Shown here: positions 25,826 to 34,020 of the stretch, piece after piece
Layout of the letters: every line of letters begins with the position of its first letter
Position numbering within the stretch: position 1 is the stretch's first letter
From: Aquimarina sp. Aq107
Lineage (GTDB): Bacteria > Bacteroidota > Bacteroidia > Flavobacteriales > Flavobacteriaceae
Length of the DNA stretch: 64,000 bases
Assembly: GCF_943733665.1 (NCBI RefSeq)
Contig: NZ_OX030782.1
Location: forward strand, 3,830,501 to 3,894,500
Reading direction: 5' to 3'
Notes under the pieces: model-generated
Database searches by the model: none
Told to the model about the DNA's origin: nothing
The model's input: the letters and a program-made list of their open reading frames with translations, nothing else
Program-made: the position numbers and the translations under genes

Positions 25826-25907
25826 CTAATTTTATAAATTTTGCTTATTCATTTACATAGCGATCCCGATCTTGCTTTTAAAATAAAAGAAGAAAAAATA
25901 AAATCGG
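25796..25907 (-). promoter_or_regulatory. Transcription attenuator with alternative hairpins (1:2, 2:3, 3:4)
   Basis: Four segments can be read on the minus strand. Segment 1, CCGATTTT (25900-25907), lies at the Arg-Phe codons of the leader. Segment 2, AAGATCGGGAT (25863-25873), lies near the leader's end. Segment 3, ATCCCGAT (25817-25824), and segment 4, ATCGGGAT (25804-25811), form the terminator. Segments 2 and 4 share the identical ATCGGGAT, so segment 3 can pair with either. Segment 1 can pair with AAGATCGG of segment 2 (8 bp, one wobble). A ribosome stalled at the Phe/Tyr codons would cover segment 1, free segment 2 to pair with 3, and prevent termination. This is the classical attenuation logic. 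Confidence 0.85.
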
Positions 25908-25930
25908 TTCCAAGTAAACAAATTGCTCAT
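25853..25930 (-). CDS. Phe/Tyr-rich leader peptide of the aromatic operon
   Basis: A 25-codon frame, too short for routine gene calling: MSNLFTWNRF, then YFFFFYFKSKIGIAM, then TAA at 25853-25855. Residues 10-17 are eight aromatic residues in a row (F,Y,F,F,F,F,Y,F); in total 7 Phe, 2 Tyr and 1 Trp. It ends 28 bases before the terminator hairpin and its coding sequence contains segments 1 and 2 of the attenuator. Function: a sensor of charged tRNA-Phe and tRNA-Tyr, like pheL of enterobacteria, but without recognisable sequence similarity to it. Composition and placement together make chance very unlikely. Confidence 0.88.
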   Translation of the reverse strand: MSNLFTWNRFYFFFFYFKSKIGIAM

Positions 25931-25951
25931 TGTTGTTTCTTTAATACGTTG

Positions 25952-25982
25952 CTAAATTAGCTAAAACTATTACCATACAAAA
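25952..25982 (-). promoter_or_regulatory. Candidate promoter of the aromatic operon
   Basis: TTTTG (25978-25982) and TAATTTAG (25952-25959), separated by 18 bases, resemble the Bacteroidetes -33 TTTG and -7 TAnnTTTG elements (one mismatch in the -7 box). The leader ATG lies about 22 bases downstream of the -7 box. The remaining 26000-26123 stretch shows nothing else I can support. Confidence 0.5.
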
Positions 25983-26123
25983 TATTTTTTCATTTTTTTC
26001 ATTGATTCAAACCTATTATCATCAAATATCAAATTTTTAATAAGAATCAATGAAATATTTTAAATAAACCAACCTGTACAATAAGAATCTTTTAAGTTTT
26101 CACACACTAACAAACGTTAGTAA

Positions 26124-27311
26124 TTATATTACTCCCAGCTCTTTACCTACTTTAGTAAATGCTTTTACTGCTTTTTCTAAGTGTTGTCGATCATGTCCAG
26201 CAGATAATTGCACTCTAATACGAGCTTTACCTTTTGGCACCACTGGATAGAAAAATCCAATAACATAAATTCCCTCATCTAATAATTTTGCAGCAAACTC
26301 TTGTGCCAGGGTAGCTTCATAGAGCATTACCGGAACTATGGGGTGATCTCCAGATACTATATCAAATCCTGCAGCAGTCATTTCTGATCTAAAATATTTA
26401 GTATTCTCCTCCAATTTATCTCTAAGTACAGTTGAAGAACTCAATAAATCAAGTACTTTAATCGAAGCCCCTACAATTGATGGTGCTACTGTATTAGAGA
26501 ACAAATAAGGCCTAGACCGTTGTCTTAGCATATCTACAATTTCTTTTCTTGCTGCTGTAAAACCACCAGAAGCTCCACCAAGTGCCTTACCATAAGTACC
26601 TGTTATAATATCAATCCTTCCCATTACATCTCGATACTCATGAGTTCCACGTCCTGTTTTACCTAAAAAACCTGTAGAGTGACACTCATCGATCATTACC
26701 ATGGCTTCATATGTATCAGCCAAATCACAAATTTTATCCAATTGCGCGATAGTTCCATCCATAGAAAAAGAACCATCTGTTACAATCAATACCCTTCTGG
26801 ATCCTTTTGCCGCTTGTAATTGTTTTTCTAGATCCACCATATTATTGTGTTCGTACCTAAAACGCTTTGCCTTACACAATCTGATCCCATCAATTATTGA
26901 AGCATGATTCAACGAGTCTGAAATAATAGCATCCTCCGCTGTAAGAATAGGTTCAAACACTCCTCCATTTGCATCAAATGCTGCTGCATATAGAATACAA
27001 TCTTCCATTCCTAGGAATTCTGCAGTTTTTCGTTCTAATTCTTTATGGATATCCTGAGTACCACAAATAAACCTTACAGAAGATAATCCATATCCATGAG
27101 AATCTATAGCATCCTTACCCGCTTTTATAACATCTGGATGAGAAGAAAGTCCTAAATAATTATTTGCACAAAAATTTAAAACATGTTTTGTGTTTGTAGT
27201 ATCTATTTCTGCTCCTTGTGGAGTAGTTATTACTCTTTCTGATTTATACAGGCCAGCTGATTTTATATCATCTAACTCTTTTTGTAAATCGTCTTTAATA
27301 TTTGAAAACAT
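26124..27311 (-). CDS. kbl: Glycine C-acetyltransferase (2-amino-3-ketobutyrate CoA ligase)
   Basis: 395 residues. Cleaves 2-amino-3-oxobutyrate with CoA to glycine and acetyl-CoA. A PLP enzyme of the alpha-oxoamine synthase family: [14 protein letters not shown] near residue 47, [17 protein letters not shown] near 182, [19 protein letters not shown] near 208, and the PLP lysine in [14 protein letters not shown] near 244. Length and motifs match Kbl rather than BioF or HemA. The gene upstream, a threonine dehydrogenase of the epimerase type, makes its substrate, giving a complete threonine-to-glycine pathway. Confidence 0.96.
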   Translation of the reverse strand: MFSNIKDDLQKELDDIKSAGLYKSERVITTPQGAEIDTTNTKHVLNFCANNYLGLSSHPDVIKAGKDAIDSHGYGLSSVRFICGTQDIHKELERKTAEFLGMEDCILYAAAFDANGGVFEPILTAEDAIISDSLNHASIIDGIRLCKAKRFRYEHNNMVDLEKQLQAAKGSRRVLIVTDGSFSMDGTIAQLDKICDLADTYEAMVMIDECHSTGFLGKTGRGTHEYRDVMGRIDIITGTYGKALGGASGGFTAARKEIVDMLRQRSRPYLFSNTVAPSIVGASIKVLDLLSSSTVLRDKLEENTKYFRSEMTAAGFDIVSGDHPIVPVMLYEATLAQEFAAKLLDEGIYVIGFFYPVVPKGKARIRVQLSAGHDRQHLEKAVKAFTKVGKELGVI

Positions 27312-27376
27312 TATGGTATTCTTTATTTTATAATTTACTAATTAAACTCAAATTACAAGTCTATCAAACAAAATTT

Positions 27377-28351
27377 CTAAAATATTAGAAGTTCTTTACT
27401 TTTTGAACCTGTCTTATATTTCTGTTGTAGTTTTTCGATCATAATTTCGGTAATATCTTTAAGATCATAGCGAGGTTGCCATCCCCAATCTTTTTTAGCA
27501 GAAACATCATCAATTGATTTTGGCCATCTAGAAGCTATTTCTTGTCGGAAATCAGGCTTGTAATTTGCTTTAAAATTAGGGTATAATTTACGAATCTCAG
27601 AGACTACATCTTCTGGAGAAAAACTAATTCCTGAAATATTATAAGATGTTCTTACTTTTATATTTTCTTTTGGAGCTTCCATTAATTCTATTGTAGCTCT
27701 AATGGCATCCTCCATAAAAATCATTGGAAGCATTGCATCTTCTTTTAAAAAGCAATTAAACTCTTCTCCTAGTACCGCTTTATGATATATATCTACTGCA
27801 TAATCAGTTGTTCCTCCACCAGGTAACGATTGATAACCAATCACACCAGGATATCTTATAGACCTAACATCTAAACCATATCTAAGAAAATAATATTGTG
27901 CCCAGTTTTCTCCTGCAGCTTTGCTTATACCATATACTGTAGCAGGGTTAAGGTACGCATCATCAGGTGTGTTTTCTAAAGGTGCACCTTCTCCAAATAC
28001 AGCAATTGAACTTGGGAAAAATACTTTATCAATATCATTCTTTCTTGACACCTCTAGCACATTAAACAAAGTCTTCATATTTATATCCCAGGTAACCAAT
28101 GGTGTTTCTTCTCCTTTAGCCGATAAAATTGCCGCTAAATGATAAATTTGGGTAATTTTATATCTTTCTACAACTTCTTGAATCCTATTCCTATTTGTAG
28201 CATCAACAATTTCAAATATACCTTTAAAATCCTCATTTTGTCTAAGGTCTGAAGCTATTACATTCTCTATTGTATACTTTTTTTGAAGTTCTTTTGTCAA
28301 TACGGACCCTAACTGTCCATTTGCCCCAATTACTAAAACTTTTGTATCCAT
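27377..28351 (-). CDS. L-threonine 3-dehydrogenase, NAD-dependent epimerase type
   Basis: 324 residues, short-chain dehydrogenase/extended type. N-terminal MDTKVLVIGANGQLGSVL (GxxGxxG) and catalytic Tyr-Lys in VYGISKAAGENWAQ near residue 146. PSSIAVFGEGAPLENTPDDA near 113 is characteristic of the UDP-galactose-epimerase-like threonine dehydrogenases found in Bacteroidetes. It oxidises threonine to 2-amino-3-oxobutyrate, which the adjacent Kbl (65 bases downstream) converts to glycine. It is divergent from an Lrp/AsnC regulator (184-base shared promoter region). The unrelated zinc-type Tdh is not meant, so I leave the symbol empty. Confidence 0.9.
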   Translation of the reverse strand: MDTKVLVIGANGQLGSVLTKELQKKYTIENVIASDLRQNEDFKGIFEIVDATNRNRIQEVVERYKITQIYHLAAILSAKGEETPLVTWDINMKTLFNVLEVSRKNDIDKVFFPSSIAVFGEGAPLENTPDDAYLNPATVYGISKAAGENWAQYYFLRYGLDVRSIRYPGVIGYQSLPGGGTTDYAVDIYHKAVLGEEFNCFLKEDAMLPMIFMEDAIRATIELMEAPKENIKVRTSYNISGISFSPEDVVSEIRKLYPNFKANYKPDFRQEIASRWPKSIDDVSAKKDWGWQPRYDLKDITEIMIEKLQQKYKTGSKSKELLIF

Positions 28352-28535
28352 ATTCCTCTTAAAATTTTAACACACAACAAGCATTATTCACTTACTAAAT
28401 TAGCAAATACAACTTTTATATCCGATATTTATCAATATTTAAGTAATTATTCCTTTATATTAAATGTTATTTAGTTTTAATTACTTTTAAAGAGATATAA
28501 CTCTCTGTTTTAAAGTGATTTTTAATTAACATACT

Positions 28536-28997
28536 ATGGACCATTTAGATCAAACTGATATAACAATTCTTAGAATTCTTCAAAAAGATTCTAAAAAAAC
28601 AGCTAAAGAAATTGCTGCTATTCTTAATTTAACACCATCTCCTGTTTATGAAAGAGTTCGAAGGTTAGAAAAACAAGGGATTATAAAAAAGTACGTAGCT
28701 ATTTTAGATAAAAAACTAATAGACAGATCCATAACTACTATTTGTCAAGTGTCTATGAGATATCACAATGAAGCATTTATTGAAAAATTCGAAGAACAAA
28801 TTCAAAATTTAGAGGAAGTACAAGAATGTTATCATATGGCGGGGCAAGTAGATTTTATTCTAAAAATTCACACCAAAAGTTTAGAAGAATACCACGATTT
28901 TGTAAAGACCAAACTTTCTAAAATTGAAAACATTGGAGTTTTAAATAGCACATTTGTTTTAAAAGAAATCAAACATTCATCAGAGTTCTATATTTAA
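28536..28997 (+). CDS. Lrp/AsnC family transcriptional regulator
   Basis: 153 residues. N-terminal winged helix (LDQTDITILRILQKDSKKTA, then EIAAILNLTPSPVYERVRRL) and a C-terminal RAM/ligand-binding domain (about 70-150) with the VQECYHMAGQVDFILKI signature. The family senses amino acids. Divergent placement against the threonine catabolic genes tdh-kbl suggests it controls them and perhaps itself. This is inference, as no operator could be defined. Its stop overlaps that of the convergent glycosidase gene by four bases. It is one of only three plus-strand genes. Confidence 0.94.
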   Translation: MDHLDQTDITILRILQKDSKKTAKEIAAILNLTPSPVYERVRRLEKQGIIKKYVAILDKKLIDRSITTICQVSMRYHNEAFIEKFEEQIQNLEEVQECYHMAGQVDFILKIHTKSLEEYHDFVKTKLSKIENIGVLNSTFVLKEIKHSSEFYI

Positions 28998-30307
28998 CCT
29001 GAACGATTGGACAAATAATCTTTAAGCCAAAATGCTGTTTTTTTCATTTTTCTATTGAGTGTAATTTTATCCATACCGATTATTCCGAATTTTGGAATAT
29101 ACCCTTCGGCCCATTCAAAATTATCGACAAGCGTCCAAAGCAATATTCCTTTTAAGTTGATTCCTAGATCAGAAATCTTTTTCATACCCTCTATAATATG
29201 CATGTAGTATTCTATGCGTTTAGCGTCATCTTCTTTTGTTGATAATGCCATTCCACATTCTGTAAGCCACAATGGTTTTTCTGAATCATACATCGAAAAT
29301 CTTTCCAGAAAATATTGGGCTCCCTCTGGATAAGTTTCCCATCCCATAACAGAAACAGGCACTTCCCTTTTACTTGGTTTAATAGGAATACTACCTAAAT
29401 AAGGAATATACCAAGCACTTTTAACCACTTCTCGAGCGTATGTCTGAATTCCCCAAAAGTCAAAATCAACTTTCATCTCTTCCATATCACCTTGTTGTAC
29501 AAATCGCTTAATTCTTTTTACAAGAGGAAGTTCCTTCTCAGGATACCCTAAACCTAAATAAGGTTCAATACATAAACGATTCATTAAGGCATCAATTCGG
29601 CTCGCAGCACTCAAATCTTTTTTTCTATTGGAATGTGATTCAATTTTTGTGCAACTAATAGCGGTGCCAACTTTTATATCTTTCTGACCTTTTAAAACTC
29701 TATAACCTTTAGCCTGAGCTAATAAAATATGATGAATACTAGCACTAAAACTTTTAATCCCTCGCTTGCCAGGAGCGTGTATTCCTAAAAAATATCCTGC
29801 TCCAATACACACAATAGCTTCGTTAATAAGTATCCAATTTTTTACTCGGTCGACAAAATAAAGCTTAAGTACTTTAATGTAGTTTTCATAATCAGTAATT
29901 ATATCTCGATTTTTCCAACCACCTTTATCTTGTAATTTCTGCGGTAAATCCCAATGATATGTAGTAATCCATGGTTCTATACCAACTTCTATACAATAAT
30001 CAATTACTTTATTATAAAATGCAATTCCCTTTTCATTGATTGCTCCTGATCCATTAGGCAAAACTCTTGACCAAGAAATTGAAAAACGAAATATTTTTAA
30101 ACCGATTTCAACTGATAAATCTATATCTTCCTTATATCGCTCATAAAAATTTGTTGCAATTTGATTGTTTGATTTATCCTTAATACTTTTTGATTTGTTA
30201 GTAAATGTATCCCATATAGAAGGACCTCTACCATCCGTATTAAAAGCTCCTTCAGTTTGGGCAGCTGCGGTTGTAACTCCCCAAATAAGATGGTCAATAT
30301 TACTCAC
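28994..30307 (-). CDS. Glycoside hydrolase family 1 (beta-glucosidase type)
   Basis: 437 residues, near the family length. (beta/alpha)8 enzyme hydrolysing beta-linked sugars. WGVTTAAAQTEGAFNTDGRG near residue 9, FRFSISWSRVLPNG near 74, and the acid/base Glu in WILINEAIVC near 158 (the usual NEP reads NEA). The nucleophile Glu is in LWLTECGMAL near 345 (usual TENG reads TECG). Both catalytic Glu are kept, but the flanking residues differ from the common motif, so substrate preference may be unusual. No signal peptide is seen, so it is probably cytoplasmic. It has no polysaccharide-utilisation genes beside it. Confidence 0.9.
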   Translation of the reverse strand: MSNIDHLIWGVTTAAAQTEGAFNTDGRGPSIWDTFTNKSKSIKDKSNNQIATNFYERYKEDIDLSVEIGLKIFRFSISWSRVLPNGSGAINEKGIAFYNKVIDYCIEVGIEPWITTYHWDLPQKLQDKGGWKNRDIITDYENYIKVLKLYFVDRVKNWILINEAIVCIGAGYFLGIHAPGKRGIKSFSASIHHILLAQAKGYRVLKGQKDIKVGTAISCTKIESHSNRKKDLSAASRIDALMNRLCIEPYLGLGYPEKELPLVKRIKRFVQQGDMEEMKVDFDFWGIQTYAREVVKSAWYIPYLGSIPIKPSKREVPVSVMGWETYPEGAQYFLERFSMYDSEKPLWLTECGMALSTKEDDAKRIEYYMHIIEGMKKISDLGINLKGILLWTLVDNFEWAEGYIPKFGIIGMDKITLNRKMKKTAFWLKDYLSNRSG

Positions 30308-30626
30308 TGATAAATAAAATTCAAGGAAAGAATAGTTACTAATGCTTAAACAGGCTCTTCTTAATATATGGGTATATAATAAAGAAAATTACCTTTTGAA
30401 TATTATAAATCACTTTGGTAAAAAAACGAACTATATTATTATTTATCCTATTAAGTAACATATATACTGGTTTTGATATTTAAAGTTAATAAAACAGATT
30501 CAACATATGTTTACCTAAATATTATCTAAATGTTATAATCAGTTTTTTAATTTTTTATTGGTTATCGATACAATAAATATCGTTTTATGTACTTTTGAAC
30601 ATAACGGGTAGTTATAATATATATTT
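30308..30626. other. Divergent intergenic region between glycosidase and gldA
   Basis: 319 AT-rich bases between the starts of the GH1 gene (minus) and gldA (plus). Apart from the TACTTTTG box near gldA I see no coding potential, hairpin or repeat that I can support. Confidence 0.5.
30590..30597 (+). promoter_or_regulatory. Candidate -7 box of gldA
   Basis: TACTTTTG matches TAnnTTTG and ends 29 bases before the gldA ATG. No clear -33 TTTG at the expected distance. Confidence 0.4.
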
Positions 30627-31520
30627 ATGTCAATTTCAGTTTCAAATATTACGAAGATATATGATAATCAAAATGCTTTAAAAGAAGTTTCTTTTAAAGT
30701 AAATCAGGGAGAAATTGTTGGTTTTTTAGGGCCCAATGGTGCTGGAAAATCTACCATGATGAAAATCTTAACTACCTATTTAGACCCAACTGAAGGAGAA
30801 GCTTTAGTCAATGGTTTTGATATACATACGCAGCCCATAGAAGTACAAAAAAGTGTTGGATATCTTCCTGAACACAATCCTTTGTATTTGGAAATGTACG
30901 TTAGAGAATATTTATTATTCAATGCACAGGTGTATAAAATCACAAAATCTAGAATAGAAGAAGTAATTACATTAACTGGCCTACTACCAGAGTCAAATAA
31001 AAAAATTAGTCAATTATCTAAAGGATATCGACAACGTGTAGGGCTAGCGTGTGCTTTGCTACATGATCCAAAAGTTTTAATACTAGATGAACCAACAACA
31101 GGTCTTGATCCCAATCAGTTAGTAGAGATCAGAGAACTTATTAAGTCAGTCGGCAAGGAAAAAACAGTTTTTTTATCTACACACATTATGCAGGAGGTGG
31201 AAGCAATGTGCGACAGAGTGATTATAATTAATCAAGGTGAAGTTGTCGCTGATAAAAACTTAAATGAAATGACTGATCAAATGGATCAACTCATAGAAGT
31301 TGAATTTGATTATAGAGTAGAAGAAGCTTTTTTATTAAAATTTGAACATATAAAAGATGTACAAAACATCCATGGATTTGTATATCAACTTACATTTGAC
31401 ACTACTACAGATATGAGATCAGCAGTTTTTGATTTTGCTCACGATAATGAATTGAAAATTCTTCAACTTTCAAGAAAAAATAAAGATTTAGAAAGTCTAT
31501 TTAGAGAATTAACTAAATAG
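30627..31520 (+). CDS. gldA: Gliding-motility ABC transporter ATPase GldA
   Basis: 297 residues. ATPase subunit of the GldA-GldF-GldG ABC transporter that supports gliding in flavobacteria. Walker A GFLGPNGAGKSTMMKI near residue 34, signature LSKGYRQRVGLACALLHDP near 134, Walker B VLILDEPTTGLDPNQ near 155, and H-loop STHIMQEVEAM near 185. Its N-terminus MSISVSNITKIYDNQNALKE and overall length match GldA more closely than generic ABC ATPases. gldF and gldG are not in the window, as is common because gldA is often separate. It is convergent with the response-regulator gene, only 18 bases between stops. Confidence 0.88.
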   Translation: MSISVSNITKIYDNQNALKEVSFKVNQGEIVGFLGPNGAGKSTMMKILTTYLDPTEGEALVNGFDIHTQPIEVQKSVGYLPEHNPLYLEMYVREYLLFNAQVYKITKSRIEEVITLTGLLPESNKKISQLSKGYRQRVGLACALLHDPKVLILDEPTTGLDPNQLVEIRELIKSVGKEKTVFLSTHIMQEVEAMCDRVIIINQGEVVADKNLNEMTDQMDQLIEVEFDYRVEEAFLLKFEHIKDVQNIHGFVYQLTFDTTTDMRSAVFDFAHDNELKILQLSRKNKDLESLFRELTK

Positions 31521-31538
31521 TATTTTTTAATAATAGTA

Positions 31539-31943
31539 TTAAAAAGCACTTTCAAAATCATTCAAAACCTCCTTCAATTTTGCAACTGATATAGGTTTTA
31601 CTATATAATCACTTACTCCTTCGTAAGATGTAGCTTTAAGAACATCCTCTGGATCAACTGATGAAGAAACAACATAGATAAGTATTTCTTTCTCGCAAGG
31701 TATCTTAATGAACTCATCCAAAAATTGCCATCCATCCAATACTGGCATATTTAAATCCAACAAAATAATATCTGGTAGCTTTTCCTTTGCCGAAATAATC
31801 GCTCTTAAATTATTTAATGCCTCTTGGCCATTTTTAAAAACCAATATTCCTTCACAAAAGTCAATGAGTTGCATAACCTTTTTAATCCCAAAAACAAAAA
31901 TAGGGTCGTCGTCTATAACACAAGCAATATCAATTCTTCTCAT
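31539..31943 (-). CDS. Response regulator, receiver domain only
   Basis: 134 residues, a stand-alone receiver: CVIDDDPIFVFGIKKVM (acidic pocket near residue 8-12), phospho-acceptor Asp in DIILLDLNMPVLDGWQFLDE near 62, conserved Thr/Ser in VVSSSVD near 93, and Lys in YIVKPIS near 118. No output domain, so it acts through protein contacts or a phosphorelay, in the style of CheY-like proteins. Its start overlaps the end of the PAS kinase gene by 14 bases, so the two form a two-component pair. Confidence 0.94.
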   Translation of the reverse strand: MRRIDIACVIDDDPIFVFGIKKVMQLIDFCEGILVFKNGQEALNNLRAIISAKEKLPDIILLDLNMPVLDGWQFLDEFIKIPCEKEILIYVVSSSVDPEDVLKATSYEGVSDYIVKPISVAKLKEVLNDFESAF

Positions 31944-33867
31944 ATTTCATATAAATTTTAAAAGTTGTTCCTTGATTAACCGTACTAATTACTTCTATCT
32001 TTCCTCCAATTGCTTCTACTTGATTTTTAGTAATAAACAATCCTATCCCTCTTGAGTTTTTAATATTAGGATGAAAGGTTTTATACATTCCAAACAGCTT
32101 AGATCGATGCTTAACCAAATCGATTCCCAATCCATTATCCGCTATAGATAAAACTACATACTTCCTGTTTTTAACTGCACTGAGGGTTATATGACTTTTT
32201 CGTTCCCTTGATCTATATTTAATACCATTTGTAATAAAGTTGAGTAATATACTATCTAAATAAGCCGGTATGGCTAATACATCAATGTCATCATCAACTA
32301 AATTATTAATTTCTACTTTGGACTCTAATGCTATTGCAGAAACACCTCTTACGACCTCATCAATAACATCTTTAAGCTGTATTGGCACCAAACTTTTATC
32401 AAGCGAAGTATTTATTAAAACTACCTCATTTAAATGGGCAATAGTATCAGAAAGATTACTTGAAGCAGTTTTAAAAAGTTTAATAATTTCATTGTCTTCT
32501 ATTTCCGGGTTTTCCTGTAAAAATAGATCCAGTAACATTTCAAAATTTCCTGAATGAGATTTAAGATTATGAGAAACAATATGAGCAAAGTTTTTTAGTC
32601 TTCTGTTCTGCTCTTCTGCTACTTTTAACAAAGATTTTAATTCCTCTTCTTTTTTTATCCTAGTAATATCAGAAACATGAATTATCAAACCACCTATTTC
32701 AATATCATCTGAGTACCAAGGGCGTAACTCCCAAGACAACCACTTAGATTTGCCACTTTTAGTTTCTATTTTCTCTTCATAATTTTTAACAACATTTCCT
32801 TTTAAACAGTTGACAATATTCGTTTTCCTTGCTTCACTGATTTTAGAAAAAATCTCATAATATGATTTACCAATAATTTCAATATCTTCTATCTCATACA
32901 CTTCTAACCATTTTTGAGAAGCTGCTAAATAATTCATTTTATCATCTAGCATTGCAATTGCACTAGGAGTTTGCTCTATAAAAAGTCTATTCCTCTCAAA
33001 ATCCTTCTTCTTTTTAGTAATCTCTTGATGAGATCCAACCATCCATTCAGGATCCCCATTTTCATCCCAACTTACAACTTTCCCTCTATCTAAAACCCAA
33101 ATCCATTCACCATTTTTGTGTCTCATTCTAAACTCACACTCGTAAAAAGGTGTTTTTTTTAGAAAATGATCTTTTAAAAGTTTATTTGATCTATCTTGAT
33201 CTTCTTTAGTTGAATGTTCTAACCAAGTACTCAAAGAAATTGGTTCTAATTCTGAAAGTGAGTATCCAATCATTTCTGCCCAACGTTTATTAAGAATTGT
33301 TTCTCCTGTTTTAACATTCCATTTCCAAGTCCCTAGGCCGGTTCCATCAATTATATGTTCGAAAAAAGCTGATTGAAGTTTAAGTTCTTCTTCTTTTATT
33401 TTAATATCTGTAATATCAGTATGCGCTCCTAACATCTTAACAGGCTTCCCTTTCTTATCCCGTAACATCATACCTCTACACCGAACCCATATAGTATGTC
33501 CTAACTTGTGCCTAAATCTAACTATTTGATCATATGGGAAGGTAGGATCTTCTGCATGGCTTGCAAAATTGGCATATACATTTTTTAAATCTTCTTTAAA
33601 TACAATATCCTGCCAAGAATCTACTTTATGAGGCATTTTCTTGGGATCATATCCAAATGTAGTCCAATAACTGGAGTTCATCCATACGTTTTCTGGATCT
33701 AATAAATCCCAAAACCATAACCCATCCAGCGCTCCGACTTGTAAAAAATCGAATATTGAACTTTCTTTTTTAACCAGATCGTATAATTCTTTTTGCAAAT
33801 AGTGTTCCCCGCTATCCAAAATTGGATCTACATCTATCTTTTTTTCAAGTTTCATTGTCTTATTCAT
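31930..33867 (-). CDS. PAS-domain sensor histidine kinase
   Basis: 645 residues, no membrane helices seen, so probably cytoplasmic. Three to four PAS/PAC units: near 35-150 (LDGLWFWDLLDPENVWMNSS), 165-290 (GTGLGTWKWNVKTGET) and 295-410 (QTPSAIAMLDDKMNYLAASQ). The DHp domain near 415-480 has the H-box FAHIVSHNLKSHSGN (near 428). The ATPase domain (about 500-640) has the N-box LNFITNGIKYRSR, G1 DNGLGID and G2 NSRGIGLFITK. It couples to the overlapping receiver gene. A closely related PAS protein upstream lacks the ATPase domain. A second in-frame ATG four codons in is an alternative start. The signal sensed is unknown. Confidence 0.94.
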   Translation of the reverse strand: MNKTMKLEKKIDVDPILDSGEHYLQKELYDLVKKESSIFDFLQVGALDGLWFWDLLDPENVWMNSSYWTTFGYDPKKMPHKVDSWQDIVFKEDLKNVYANFASHAEDPTFPYDQIVRFRHKLGHTIWVRCRGMMLRDKKGKPVKMLGAHTDITDIKIKEEELKLQSAFFEHIIDGTGLGTWKWNVKTGETILNKRWAEMIGYSLSELEPISLSTWLEHSTKEDQDRSNKLLKDHFLKKTPFYECEFRMRHKNGEWIWVLDRGKVVSWDENGDPEWMVGSHQEITKKKKDFERNRLFIEQTPSAIAMLDDKMNYLAASQKWLEVYEIEDIEIIGKSYYEIFSKISEARKTNIVNCLKGNVVKNYEEKIETKSGKSKWLSWELRPWYSDDIEIGGLIIHVSDITRIKKEEELKSLLKVAEEQNRRLKNFAHIVSHNLKSHSGNFEMLLDLFLQENPEIEDNEIIKLFKTASSNLSDTIAHLNEVVLINTSLDKSLVPIQLKDVIDEVVRGVSAIALESKVEINNLVDDDIDVLAIPAYLDSILLNFITNGIKYRSRERKSHITLSAVKNRKYVVLSIADNGLGIDLVKHRSKLFGMYKTFHPNIKNSRGIGLFITKNQVEAIGGKIEVISTVNQGTTFKIYMKYEKN

Positions 33868-34020
33868 TTTATTATAACAGAAGGGGTATGTAAGTAGGAA
33901 TTTACTTAAAATTAAGGAAAATTCCCTTAAAAAATATGTTAATAAACCTCAATAAAATTATGGGCTCAACTTTATAAATACATCTTTAGATTATCCGATA
34001 TAAACTAAAACTTTAAAAAG

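Noticed and set aside
26104..26122. Hairpin ACTAAC/GTTAGT directly after kbl as a terminator
   Set aside because: Six AT-rich base pairs without a T-tract; too weak to call.
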